Source of the DNA: JASMTM01 sp964441735
GTDB lineage: Bacteria; Thermotogota; Thermotogae; Petrotogales; Kosmotogaceae
Length of the DNA: 54,022 nt
Assembly (NCBI GenBank): GCA_964441735.1
Contig: CAYTVB010000012.1
Location: forward strand, 1 to 54,022
Direction: 5' to 3'
The notes beneath the pieces were generated by a model that saw nothing but the letters and a program-made list of their open reading frames with translations, was not told the origin of the DNA and made no database searches. The position numbers were made by a program, and so were the translations under genes. Below, piece after piece: positions 27,726-35,645 of this stretch; positions within the stretch are counted from its first letter, which is position 1, and the number at the start of each line of letters is the position of its first letter.

Positions 27726-28085
27726 TCATTTTTTTGATATGGTTTCACGAGCTATTGAAACGTATTCTTTGAACGCTTCAAAATCATTAACCGCAAGATC
27801 AGCAAGCATTTTTCGGTTGATATTAACACCAGCTTCCTTCAATCCGTGAATTAATTCATTGTATTTTATCCCAAGAGACCTTGCTGCTGCATTGATTCTG
27901 GTAATCCATAATTTTCTAAAATCCCTTTTCTTCTCTTTCCTTCCAAAATAGGAATAAAATCCTGATTTAATATAATACTGTTTTGCAAGTCTGTATCTTC
28001 TGCTTAGTGCACCTCTATAACCTCTTGCAGCTTTAAGTATCTTTTTCTTCTTCTTTTTGGCTGCAACTCCACCTTTAACACGCAT
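27726..28085 (-). CDS. rplT: 50S ribosomal protein L20
   Basis: The 119-residue protein begins MRVKGGVAAKKKKKKILK and contains RGALSRRYRLAKQ and WITRINAAARSLG, as in L20. L20 is needed for early 50S assembly and in several bacteria represses its own operon by binding the infC leader. GAGGTGA precedes the ATG. Confidence 0.97.
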   Translation of the reverse strand: MRVKGGVAAKKKKKKILKAARGYRGALSRRYRLAKQYYIKSGFYSYFGRKEKKRDFRKLWITRINAAARSLGIKYNELIHGLKEAGVNINRKMLADLAVNDFEAFKEYVSIARETISKK

Positions 28086-28112
28086 TTATAATCACCTCTC
28101 GTTTCATTACAA

Positions 28113-28319
28113 TTATTTTTGGATTCCCTGTTTAACTTTTTTGGCAACTTTCCTGTTTTCTACTTCTTCCCATTTTCTCGAATTTCTGCTGTAATTTTCA
28201 CGCATTTTACCAGTGTTATGATTTCTACCTGAATGTTGTCTAAGTACTTTTCCCGTTTTAGTTATCTTAAATCTTTTGGCACTGGCTTTATGACTCTTCA
28301 TTTTATTCTTTTTTCCCAT
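28113..28319 (-). CDS. rpmI: 50S ribosomal protein L35
   Basis: The 68-residue basic protein contains KMKSHKASAKRFKITKTGKV, the L35 N-terminal pattern. AGGAGG lies ten bases ahead of the ATG. The start overlaps the infC stop by 17 bases, so its translation is probably coupled to infC. Confidence 0.96.
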   Translation of the reverse strand: MGKKNKMKSHKASAKRFKITKTGKVLRQHSGRNHNTGKMRENYSRNSRKWEEVENRKVAKKVKQGIQK

Positions 28320-28881
28320 CTTTTTTTCCTCCTTGCTTCGTTTTAGGTTTCAGCATCATCCACATGTCACGACCTTCGACTCTCGGAGATTTATCTACTT
28401 CGCTAATTTCACTTAGCTCATCTGAAACACGCTCAAGTAACTCTTTGCCCTTTTCGGTGAAAGCCATTTCTCTTCCTCTAAACATTATTACAACTCTAAC
28501 CTTACTTCCTTCTTCAAGAAAATCTCTTATATGACCAACTTTTGTATTAAAATCGTGATCTTCTATTCCCAATCTGAATTTCATTTGCTTTAGCTGATTC
28601 TGTTTAGATTTTTTCTTTGCTTCTCTTTCACGCTTTTCCTTTTCATATTTGTACTTTCCGTAATCCATTACCTTGGCAACGGGTGGATTGGCGTTAGGAG
28701 CAACGAGCACGAGATCATAGCCTTTATCACGAGCCATATTAATTCCTTCATTTGTTGGCATAATGCCAACTTGCTCTCCGTTTTCATCAATTACCCTTAC
28801 CTTGTCGCTACGGATCTCGTTGTTTCTGGGAGCATAACTCTTCTTGTTCTTCGGTACTTTAGAATAATTCCTTCCGATAAT
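28303..28881 (-). CDS. infC: Translation initiation factor IF-3, AUU start
   Basis: IF-3 keeps subunits apart and rejects non-standard start codons. The C-domain is clear (KVMDYGKYKYEKEKREREAKK, EDHDFNTKV, GREMAF). The first ATG in frame (28761) is at the internal GIMPTNEGI segment, too far in: the sequence upstream continues in frame with IRSDKVRVIDENGEQVG, the standard IF-3 N-domain. Further up, GAGGTGA is followed three bases later by ATT (28881), then ATC (28878), with no ATG, GTG or TTG. I take ATT as the start, giving 192 residues. AUU starts are known for infC and let IF-3 repress its own synthesis. Confidence 0.88.
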   Translation of the reverse strand: MIGRNYSKVPKNKKSYAPRNNEIRSDKVRVIDENGEQVGIMPTNEGINMARDKGYDLVLVAPNANPPVAKVMDYGKYKYEKEKREREAKKKSKQNQLKQMKFRLGIEDHDFNTKVGHIRDFLEEGSKVRVVIMFRGREMAFTEKGKELLERVSDELSEISEVDKSPRVEGRDMWMMLKPKTKQGGKKDGKKE

Positions 28882-28990
28882 AAATCACCTCACAAAATAA
28901 AATAGGCGGAGGAATCCCGCCCAAATTTTCTCTTTTTCAATCTTATACCCCTCAGCTTAAGCGGGGGTGGGAGTTACGGGACTCCTCTTG
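28882..28990 (-). promoter_or_regulatory. infC leader with antiterminator/terminator switch
   Basis: The leader between tRNA-Lys and infC can fold two ways. In one, GAGGAGTCCCG (minus strand, 28987-28977) pairs over 11 bases (one G-U) with CGGGATTCCTC (28919-28909), enclosing a hairpin at 28947-28968. In the other, 28970-28974 pairs with 28981-28985 and the downstream terminator stem (28905-28909 with 28917-28921) forms. The two are mutually exclusive. This matches the logic of L20-regulated infC leaders known from Bacillus; homology to that RNA is not shown. Confidence 0.65.
28893..28922 (-). terminator. Attenuator terminator ahead of infC
   Basis: A GGCGG/CCGCC stem (28905-28909 with 28917-28921, seven-base loop) is followed on the minus strand by TATTTTATTTTG. 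It lies only about 10 bases ahead of the infC ribosome-binding site, so it would stop transcription before infC. Confidence 0.7.
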
Positions 28991-28997
28991 CTTTTTT

Positions 28998-29073
28998 TGG
29001 TGGGCCGTGCAGGAATCGAACCCGCAACCTACTGATTAAGAATCAGCCGCTCTGCCGTTTGAGCTAACGGCCC
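28998..29073 (-). tRNA. tRNA-Lys(CUU)
   Basis: A complete cloverleaf reads on the minus strand: acceptor stem 29067-29073 with 29002-29008, discriminator A at 29001, and encoded CCA at 28998-29000. The anticodon loop TTCTTAA places CTT at 29040-29038, for AAG codons; the T-arm has GGTTCGATTCC. It is followed within about 10 bases by the infC leader. Confidence 0.97.
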
Positions 29074-29083
29074 AATCAAACAC

Positions 29084-29112
29084 ATTTTAGACCAATGAGA
29101 GCTTTATGTCAA
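29084..29112 (-). promoter_or_regulatory. Promoter of tRNA-Lys and probably of infC-rpmI-rplT
   Basis: TTGACA (29107-29112) and TAAAAT (29084-29089) on the minus strand are separated by 17 bases, with the tRNA starting ten bases later. No comparable promoter is visible between the tRNA and infC. Confidence 0.88.
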
Positions 29113-29124
29113 CACCATTTTTTG

Positions 29125-29967
29125 TTATGAATTCTCTGTATTAAGCTTTAGTGTATATACATTCTCTTTAATGTTTGCAAAATAAGCGTGGCTATCTCCT
29201 ACTTCTTCGTAACGATAGCGCTTTTCAATATCAATATCCAGTGTATTCCACATTATTCCTTCACCAGTACCCAAACTTTCTATAACCTCTCCAGAAGGTG
29301 AAACCATTCTACTCTGCCCCAATAGTTCCATTTCTTTACATCTGCCTGACTGGCTGGAAGTTACCACAAAAATGCCGTTCTCAAGCGCTCTTGCTCTCGT
29401 TGCAATATCGTAAATTCTGTATCTTTCTTTTCCAAATGCAAAGGGCATTAATAGAACTTCTGCTCCTTCTTTTGCTAAAATTCTTGATAATTCAGGAAAT
29501 CCAACCTCATAGCACATAACTATTCCAAAAGATATTCCCTCAAAAGAAAATCTTAGTGGCTTATTTCCCGATATGAAGCTCTCTTTTTCTTTTCTAAACA
29601 GATGAATTTTGTCATAAAAAATGGGTTCTTCATAAGGCTTAAAAACGGTAGTGGAATTGGTGTAACCATTTTTTGATTTTCTGATAATCCCTGCCACAAT
29701 CGCCACATCATTATAATCCGATAGTGCAGAAAGGGTTTCTATTGTCTCTTCATACATTTCAATTGCTGTTTCTATGGTGCCTTCATCAGAACCATACCCT
29801 GAATTAAACATCTCCGGAAGCAAAATAAGTTGAGCGCCTTTATCTACAAGTGTGTCAACTGAATCCATAGCCATTTCAAGGTTATTTCCTGGCATCTTAT
29901 TTGAGGCATTAAACTGCACGCTACCAATGCAAATATTCTTTTTTGACAAAAAATCACTCCTGTTCAT
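29125..29967 (-). CDS. Carbon-nitrogen hydrolase (nitrilase superfamily)
   Basis: The 280-residue protein has the complete Glu-Lys-Cys triad: Glu52 in LLPEMFNSGY, Lys120 in YDKIHLF and Cys152 in VMCYEVGFPEL. The superfamily hydrolyses amides, N-carbamoyl compounds or nitriles; the substrate here is not decided by sequence. The start overlaps the upstream membrane-protein gene by 14 bases. No terminator separates it from the tRNA-Lys promoter 13 bases downstream. Confidence 0.88.
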   Translation of the reverse strand: MNRSDFLSKKNICIGSVQFNASNKMPGNNLEMAMDSVDTLVDKGAQLILLPEMFNSGYGSDEGTIETAIEMYEETIETLSALSDYNDVAIVAGIIRKSKNGYTNSTTVFKPYEEPIFYDKIHLFRKEKESFISGNKPLRFSFEGISFGIVMCYEVGFPELSRILAKEGAEVLLMPFAFGKERYRIYDIATRARALENGIFVVTSSQSGRCKEMELLGQSRMVSPSGEVIESLGTGEGIMWNTLDIDIEKRYRYEEVGDSHAYFANIKENVYTLKLNTENS

Positions 29968-30442
29968 TATTGCTACTGCTTTGTTTCATCCTTATCAGTA
30001 GTTTCCTTATATCCTGCGTCACAATCAACGCTATCAATCCTGCTGACAGCACAATACCACCAAACCCCATTTTTTCGTAGGAGACCAGACTTAAACCCAG
30101 TGCAACAAAAGCCCAGAAAATAATTGCAAAAATAACAGCGATCTTTTTAAACAAAAGAAAACCTTCCAGACCTGAGAAAAAATAACCCATCGAAAAAAAC
30201 AGTAAAGGTATTTGTCTATCCGCTAATCCACCTTCTCTAATATATGAAAATGCAGCAAAGGCATATATCAATAACAGGGTAAGTCCCTGTAATCCTACAA
30301 TCCAATCTTTTTCTTTACTGAGGAATGTTCCTGCAATCAGTAAAAGGGATATTATAACCATGTAATATAGGTTTAATTGTAATGTATTTGCCAGCAATAA
30401 TGGAACGATTGCAAAAATGTAGCGTATCAAAGATGAACGCAT
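29954..30442 (-). CDS. Small polytopic membrane protein, unknown
   Basis: I do not recognise this 162-residue protein. It has about five or six hydrophobic segments and a charged C-terminal tail (RKLLIRMKQSSSNNEQE), which suggests an inner-membrane protein. It lies four bases after the TPR gene and overlaps the nitrilase-family gene, so the three probably form one operon. Confidence 0.7.
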   Translation of the reverse strand: MRSSLIRYIFAIVPLLLANTLQLNLYYMVIISLLLIAGTFLSKEKDWIVGLQGLTLLLIYAFAAFSYIREGGLADRQIPLLFFSMGYFFSGLEGFLLFKKIAVIFAIIFWAFVALGLSLVSYEKMGFGGIVLSAGLIALIVTQDIRKLLIRMKQSSSNNEQE

Positions 30443-30445
30443 CTT

Positions 30446-31171
30446 CTATTTGTATCCATTCTCCTTCAACCATTGTTCTGCTTTTTCTTTAGATTCTTTT
30501 CCCTGAGCTTTATATTCTGGCTCAATGGGCATTTCCAGGATTGTTTCAAAGTATTCCGCAGCTTTATCCATTTTTCCCCATTTTTCGTAAAGCAATGCAA
30601 GTTCGTAGTAAGAGTTTATGTAATCAGGATCAAGATTTATTGCCTTCAACAATAATTCTTCTGATTTACCATAATTCCTAAAAGGCCACGGTGTATCTCT
30701 GTATCTCATCCCCATAGCTAAAAATGGTAAATTGTTAGTTGGCATCAATTCCATAGCTTTTTCTATGAAGTGATCAAAATCACCAAGCATAAAAAGTGAT
30801 TTTACTATACCTGCAAATTCAGCCAGTTGTCCAATTGAAGCCCCTGCCACATAATAAGCATAACCATATTCTGGATACATCTCAATGGCTTTTTCCGCAA
30901 GCTCACGTGCTCGCTCATAATTTTCAACTTTTTTCTCTTCAGGCGCCCAATTAGCATACTCTCTTTTACAATCAGCAAGCAATGTCAAAAATTTTACATT
31001 TTCAAAAACTTCTGGTTGTTCCTCCAGTTGATCAATTAAATCTCCCATTTCTTCTACATTTTGAGAAGACCTAATTACAATAAATCTTTGATAAGCTTCC
31101 TCATAGTCAATAGAAAATACAGTTATTGAAACAACCAATGCCATAAAGACAATAAATACAATCTTCTTCAT
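30446..31171 (-). CDS. Exported TPR-repeat protein
   Basis: The 241-residue protein has a signal peptide (MKKIVFIVFMALVVSITVFS) and at least two tetratricopeptide motifs, one around ARELAEKAIEMYPEYGYAYY and one around SEELLLKAINLDPDY followed by AAEYFETILE. TPR domains mediate protein contacts, here presumably in the periplasm. GGGAGG precedes the ATG. It is divergent from thiI. Confidence 0.8.
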   Translation of the reverse strand: MKKIVFIVFMALVVSITVFSIDYEEAYQRFIVIRSSQNVEEMGDLIDQLEEQPEVFENVKFLTLLADCKREYANWAPEEKKVENYERARELAEKAIEMYPEYGYAYYVAGASIGQLAEFAGIVKSLFMLGDFDHFIEKAMELMPTNNLPFLAMGMRYRDTPWPFRNYGKSEELLLKAINLDPDYINSYYELALLYEKWGKMDKAAEYFETILEMPIEPEYKAQGKESKEKAEQWLKENGYK

Positions 31172-31249
31172 AAATATTACCTCCCATCAGTGATATTCAA
31201 GCAGAAATATTATATCATTGTTAATGAGTTGTGGAACAGGAGGTTGTCC

Positions 31250-32455
31250 ATGAAAAGTATAATAGTTGTTAGATACGGAGAAATTGGTTTGAAAGGTAGA
31301 AATAGAAAAATTTTTGAAAATATTCTTATTAATAATATTTCGAATCAGTTGAAGGATTGCCACATCTGGAGAGAAAGGGGCAGAATATTTATTGATGGCG
31401 AGCTTGATAACAACGTTAAAACTGTTTTAAAAAATACCTTTGGTATACAAAATTTTAGTTCAGGAAAATCGTGTGCTCTTGATGCTAACGAAGTTGAACA
31501 GGCAGCTTCAATTATCGCTAAAAGAAATATCGATTGTGGATTAAAAACATTCAAAGTTGAAACAAAGCGAGCCAACAAAAATTATCCCATGAACAGTCTT
31601 GAATTTAGTGCCTGGCTCGGTGAAAAAATCCTTGAAAACCATGACACATTGAGAGTAAATGTTCATAAACCCGGTTTTACTGTTAATGCTGAAATCAGGG
31701 ATGATTGTATTATTGTAACCGGAGAAAAACACAGGGGACCTGGCGGGCTTCCTGTTGGTACAGGCAGTAAAGCATTACTTCTACTATCAGGTGGATTGGA
31801 TAGTCCCGTTGCTGGATGGTATGCAATGAAAAGAGGGTTAATTGTCGATGCAATACATTTTCGAAGTCCTCCCTTTACAGGAGAAAAGTCGTTGCAAAAA
31901 GTTATTGATCTTGGAAAAGAATTAACGAAATTTACAGGCGGTCGCATATTTAAAATGTTTACCATAAATTTTACCAGAGCACAGACCACAATCCATAAAA
32001 ATGTACAGGAAAAATACAGTCTTGTAATACAAAGAAGGTTAATGATGAGGATTGCACAAAACATACTCAATAAAAAAGGGTACCTTGCTTTAATTACCGG
32101 AGAGAATCTCGGCCAGGTAGCAAGCCAAACACTGGAGAATATTAAGGCAATTGGTGATGTTTCAGATGATGTTGTGCTAAGACCACTTATTGGATTTGAT
32201 AAACTGGATATAGTAGAAAAAGCGAAAAAAATAGAAACCTTTGACATATCATCAAGACCATATGAGGATTGTTGTGTAATGTTCTTACCTTCGAAACCGG
32301 TGACAAAAGCAAAACTCCATCTTGTCAGAAGAGAAGAAAAAAAGCTTGATATGGATGCAATTGTTGACGAAGCGCTGCGCGAAATAGATATTTATGAGCT
32401 AAAAGATGGAGAAGTAATTAACAGGGAGAAAAAAAGCTATGAAGAAATTCATTAA
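31250..32455 (+). CDS. thiI: tRNA 4-thiouridine synthase ThiI
   Basis: The 401-residue enzyme has an N-terminal ferredoxin-like and THUMP region, an adenylation domain with SGGLDSPV (180-187), and paired Cys341-Cys342 in PYEDCCVMF. It thiolates U8 of tRNA. It lacks the C-terminal rhodanese domain of the E. coli protein, so sulfur transfer must use a separate donor. The ATG at 31250 has AGGAGGT upstream, unlike an earlier in-frame ATG. It overlaps plsC by 17 bases. Confidence 0.94.
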   Translation: MKSIIVVRYGEIGLKGRNRKIFENILINNISNQLKDCHIWRERGRIFIDGELDNNVKTVLKNTFGIQNFSSGKSCALDANEVEQAASIIAKRNIDCGLKTFKVETKRANKNYPMNSLEFSAWLGEKILENHDTLRVNVHKPGFTVNAEIRDDCIIVTGEKHRGPGGLPVGTGSKALLLLSGGLDSPVAGWYAMKRGLIVDAIHFRSPPFTGEKSLQKVIDLGKELTKFTGGRIFKMFTINFTRAQTTIHKNVQEKYSLVIQRRLMMRIAQNILNKKGYLALITGENLGQVASQTLENIKAIGDVSDDVVLRPLIGFDKLDIVEKAKKIETFDISSRPYEDCCVMFLPSKPVTKAKLHLVRREEKKLDMDAIVDEALREIDIYELKDGEVINREKKSYEEIH

Positions 32456-33218
32456 TTTATTGGTTACTATTTGGGTTGGTTTTTCTTTTGTTCTCTATGT
32501 TTGCGTATATGGTTCTATAGTTTTACTAATTAGTCTAATTATAGAAAAGCTCGCTTCACGCGAAAAAGCTAAAGATTACCTTGGAAAAGAAGTAGGACGT
32601 TTTGGAAGAGCAGCATTTTTGCTCTCATTCAGCAAAGTAAAAGTTTCTGGCAAAGAGAATATACCTAAAAATGGTCCAACAATAATTGTATCAAATCACC
32701 AAAGTGCTTTTGATATACCACTTATGGCAGGTTTTGTTAAGGGCAGAATTTCATTCATAGCAAAGAAAGAAGTTGGAAAAATCCCTTTCTTGAAGTGGTT
32801 TGTGCTAAGGCTTGACGGCATTTTAATAGAACGTGGTAATAAGGTACAAACTGCTTCATCTATGAGAAAAATCCTTCGTGTTTTAAAAAACGGAGGAACG
32901 ATTATGCTTTTTCCTGAAGGAACTAGAGAAAGTAGTGGTAGTATGGGTGATTTTAAAGAAGGCAGTCTTACCATACCCTACAAATTAAACATACCAATAC
33001 TGCCCGTGGCTTTTGATGGTACGCGAAAAATGTTGAAAAAAGGAAGTCTGCTGGTTAATCCTGCAAGAATATCCGTAAGAATATCGAAGCCGATCTATCC
33101 AAAAGAATTTTCCAATGAAGAAGAGTTGAGGAGAAGAACTGAAGAGCTTATGAGTAATACCCTAACCGCAATTAGAAGCGATGAAGGGAGTGATATAAAT
33201 GCTAAAAGTCAGAATTAG
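32439..33218 (+). CDS. plsC: 1-acyl-sn-glycerol-3-phosphate acyltransferase
   Basis: The 259-residue membrane enzyme acylates lysophosphatidic acid in phospholipid synthesis. It has NHQSAFD (His87, Asp92), the acyltransferase HxxxxD motif, and FPEGTR (158-163), plus an N-terminal hydrophobic segment. It overlaps thiI upstream and the bifunctional-nuclease gene downstream by about 20 bases each. Confidence 0.93.
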   Translation: MKKFINLLVTIWVGFSFVLYVCVYGSIVLLISLIIEKLASREKAKDYLGKEVGRFGRAAFLLSFSKVKVSGKENIPKNGPTIIVSNHQSAFDIPLMAGFVKGRISFIAKKEVGKIPFLKWFVLRLDGILIERGNKVQTASSMRKILRVLKNGGTIMLFPEGTRESSGSMGDFKEGSLTIPYKLNIPILPVAFDGTRKMLKKGSLLVNPARISVRISKPIYPKEFSNEEELRRRTEELMSNTLTAIRSDEGSDINAKSQN

Positions 33219-33741
33219 AGGCCTGGCCATTGATCAATCAAACACACCTGTCGTAATACTGGAAACCGAAAAATCAGATAAAGGTTTCGGAATCTGGATT
33301 GGACGTTTTGAAGCTGAATCTCTTGCTTTAGCGGTAAGTGGAAAAGATTTCCCCAGACCATTAACCTACGATTTGTTGATAAACTGTATAACAACACTTG
33401 GCGCAACATTTGAAAAAGCACTAATTCATTCAATAGAAAACGATGTATATCACGCCTCTCTTTATCTAAAAAAAGATAATGGCGAAAGTATAATAATAGA
33501 TGCCAGACCTTCAGATTGCCTGGTGCTGGCAGTGAAATCCAGTTTTCCAATATTCGTTGAAGAAGAGGTTTTTGAACAAAGCGCCATAGACCTTCAAAAG
33601 CTTGGAGAAGACTACCCTGAAAATACTACAAAGCAAGGAAATAAAGAAGAATTCAAACAGTTTATTGAAAATATACAGGTTGAAGACTTTAAGCGCTATC
33701 TTCGCAGAAAAGATGATGACTCCGATGAAGACGAAACTTAA
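33199..33741 (+). CDS. Bifunctional nuclease family protein (DUF151)
   Basis: The 180-residue protein has the DUF151 core: IWIGRFEAESLALAVSG, PRPLTYDLL and IDARPSDCLVLAVKS. A Thermotoga member (TM0160, from memory) has a solved structure, and plant homologues show nuclease activity. The bacterial role is uncertain. An acidic tail (RRKDDDSDEDET) ends the protein. The downstream synthase gene starts inside its 3' end. Confidence 0.88.
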   Translation: MLKVRIRGLAIDQSNTPVVILETEKSDKGFGIWIGRFEAESLALAVSGKDFPRPLTYDLLINCITTLGATFEKALIHSIENDVYHASLYLKKDNGESIIIDARPSDCLVLAVKSSFPIFVEEEVFEQSAIDLQKLGEDYPENTTKQGNKEEFKQFIENIQVEDFKRYLRRKDDDSDEDET

Positions 33742-34570
33742 AAAATTCGCTGAAAACTTTAACAGTGAACTAAAAAAATATCTTGATACGATAAACGTTC
33801 CTTCAGATTTCAAGAAAACAATAGAATATACTCCTCTTGCTGGAGGAAAAAGACTCAGGCCTTATTTAATACACTTATTCTCACAAAACCTTAAAATAAA
33901 CAATTCGTCAGCGCTACCCTTACAACTTGCAGTAGAGATATTTCACAGCGCGAGTTTAATACATGATGATCTGCCTGCTATTGATAACGATAATCTTAGG
34001 CGCGGGAAACCAACTTTGCACACTGTTTTCGGTGAAGGTGAAGCATTGCTTGCTGGTGACTACCTCATGCTTAATGCAGGGCGCTTAATTAACTCTCTTA
34101 ACATTGGCACTGAATGCTCAAAAAAATTAAATAAAGCCTGGAATACTGTCGTAGAGAATGTGGTTATTGGGGAGTATCTTGATATACGATATGAAAAATA
34201 TGGCAAAGACATTCTTAATGAAATACACAGACTTAAAACGGGAGCACTATTTGGATTTTGTTTTTCTTCACCTTTTATCGTCAAAGGTTTGTTAGACAAG
34301 GCTGAACATTATGAAGAGATTGGTGACAAATTTGGAATATGTTTCCAGATAATGGATGACATTAAAGATGTCACCGGGACATACAAAACTCTCGGGAAAA
34401 CCCCTGGTAAAGATAAAAAACTAAACAAACCGACTATTCTTGATCGTCTTTCACTGTCTGAATCCATTAAATATAGCTCAGAACTTTTCAAAGAAACTAT
34501 TCAACAAATAGAATTTGAATCTGTACGGGAAACTCTCGTTGAACTAAAAGAAATTATCGAGAAATCATGA
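33725..34570 (+). CDS. Polyprenyl diphosphate synthase, probably GGPP-type
   Basis: The 281-residue enzyme condenses isopentenyl units. It has GGKRLRP (40-46), the first Asp-rich motif DDLPAID (81-87) and the second one DDIKD (211-215). The residue five positions before the first motif is Ala (SASLIHDD) where E. coli farnesyl synthase has Tyr, which suggests a product longer than C15; this is inference. The start is uncertain: ATG codons at 33713, 33716 and 33725 lie within the preceding gene and none has a clear ribosome-binding site, so coupling is likely. Its TGA overlaps the stop of the opposing kinase gene. Confidence 0.88.
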   Translation: MKTKLKKFAENFNSELKKYLDTINVPSDFKKTIEYTPLAGGKRLRPYLIHLFSQNLKINNSSALPLQLAVEIFHSASLIHDDLPAIDNDNLRRGKPTLHTVFGEGEALLAGDYLMLNAGRLINSLNIGTECSKKLNKAWNTVVENVVIGEYLDIRYEKYGKDILNEIHRLKTGALFGFCFSSPFIVKGLLDKAEHYEEIGDKFGICFQIMDDIKDVTGTYKTLGKTPGKDKKLNKPTILDRLSLSESIKYSSELFKETIQQIEFESVRETLVELKEIIEKS

Positions 34571-35465
34571 AAACAGATATCTAATAGGAGAATTCAGATA
34601 TTTCAACATATTGTTGACATTAGGAAATCTACTTTGTGGCAGAAGCTGCATTGATTTTTCAATAACCTTTTTCAACCTCTTAGAAATTGGCGGAAATCTC
34701 ATCTTTTCACCTTTTAACCTATTCGTTGCAGGTAAGGGATCATGGCCTGTAATCATAAAGTATATGATCGCTCCCAGTGAATAGATATCAGATTGTACAG
34801 TCAGTATCATTTCCTTTGTAAAACGTTCCGGAGAAGAATAATGCATCGAAACAATGTTACCTATAGAACCTCTATAAAGATTACCGATCGAGGAAGCTGC
34901 ACCAAAATCAGTTATTTTAACTTCTTTTTTGTCATCAGTTATCAGGATATTGGAAGGCTTCAAATCACCATGAAGAATGCCTTTGCCATGAACCGCCTGT
35001 AAACCTTTACCAATTTCATCTATTAGTTCTTTTATCTCCACATCAGAAAGAAAACCTCTTTCATTTACGTATTTTCTAAGCGTTCTACCCTGAATAAATT
35101 CCATCACGTAATAAGCTGTTTTATTTTCTTTAAACGCATTTAAAACCTTTACTACGCGTGTATCGTCAATGGAAGAAATCAATTCAGCTTCCTGAAGAAA
35201 ATTATCAATTTTTTCATATGTATTGTCCCATTCGGAATTAGATGGCAGTTCAACTGAAGAATCACGACGAACAGCACCTGTTGGGAAAAATTCTTTTACC
35301 GCTACATATTCTCCATTTGTTGAATCCTCACAAAGGTAAGTTAGTCCAAACCCTCCTCTACCAAGCGAAACAAGTATTTTGTAACGATCATTTAATTTCG
35401 TTCCATTTCCCAGGGCCCTTCGGATAGATATCCCTCCAAAAATCTATGGCTACTTTTTCTGTCAT
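34565..35465 (-). CDS. Ser/Thr protein kinase, N-terminus frameshifted or unusual start
   Basis: The kinase frame is open from 35443 to 34565 and encodes all main motifs: LGRGGFG loop, VAVKEFFP lysine, HGDLKPSN catalytic loop, DFGAA and SSPERF. No ATG, GTG or TTG occurs in this frame before 35182, which is already past the loop and lysine. Upstream, an ATG at 35465 opens another frame (MTEKVAIDFWRD...) that runs into the kinase region and stops at 35388. Removing one base near 35400-35410 joins the two into a 299-residue protein. Alternatives are an ATC (35425) start six bases after GGAGGG, or CTG (35413). TATAAT at 35474-35479 could give a near-leaderless message. Confidence 0.75.
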
Positions 35466-35590
35466 ATTAATATATTATAGTAAGAATCCAGTAAAACCAA
35501 ACAGACACTAATTGTATGTACACAGTTACTGCCCTAATTCTTAAATTCGTTATCTTATTTTTATAAAGTTTCCATTTTTTTAAAAATGCA

Positions 35591-35615
35591 AAAACAAACC
35601 CGGTGATTAACCGGG
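35591..35615 (-). terminator. Intrinsic terminator after the phosphotransacylase gene
   Basis: A 6-bp stem (35599-35604 with 35610-35615) is followed on the minus strand by TTTGTTTT. It ends the transcript of the 2072-residue protein and the transacylase. The remaining 35466-35590 stretch is AT-rich and holds only the possible kinase promoter. Confidence 0.85.
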
Positions 35616-35645
35616 CTTAGCAAATCTATGTATTATTATACTAAA

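Noticed and set aside
31663..32247. A long minus-strand frame of 194 codons
   Set aside because: It is antisense to the well-supported thiI gene and has no ribosome-binding site or recognisable motif.
35388..35465. A 25-codon peptide gene ahead of the kinase
   Set aside because: It reads better as the displaced N-terminus of the kinase, since a one-base change fuses the two; a separate leader peptide remains a minor possibility.
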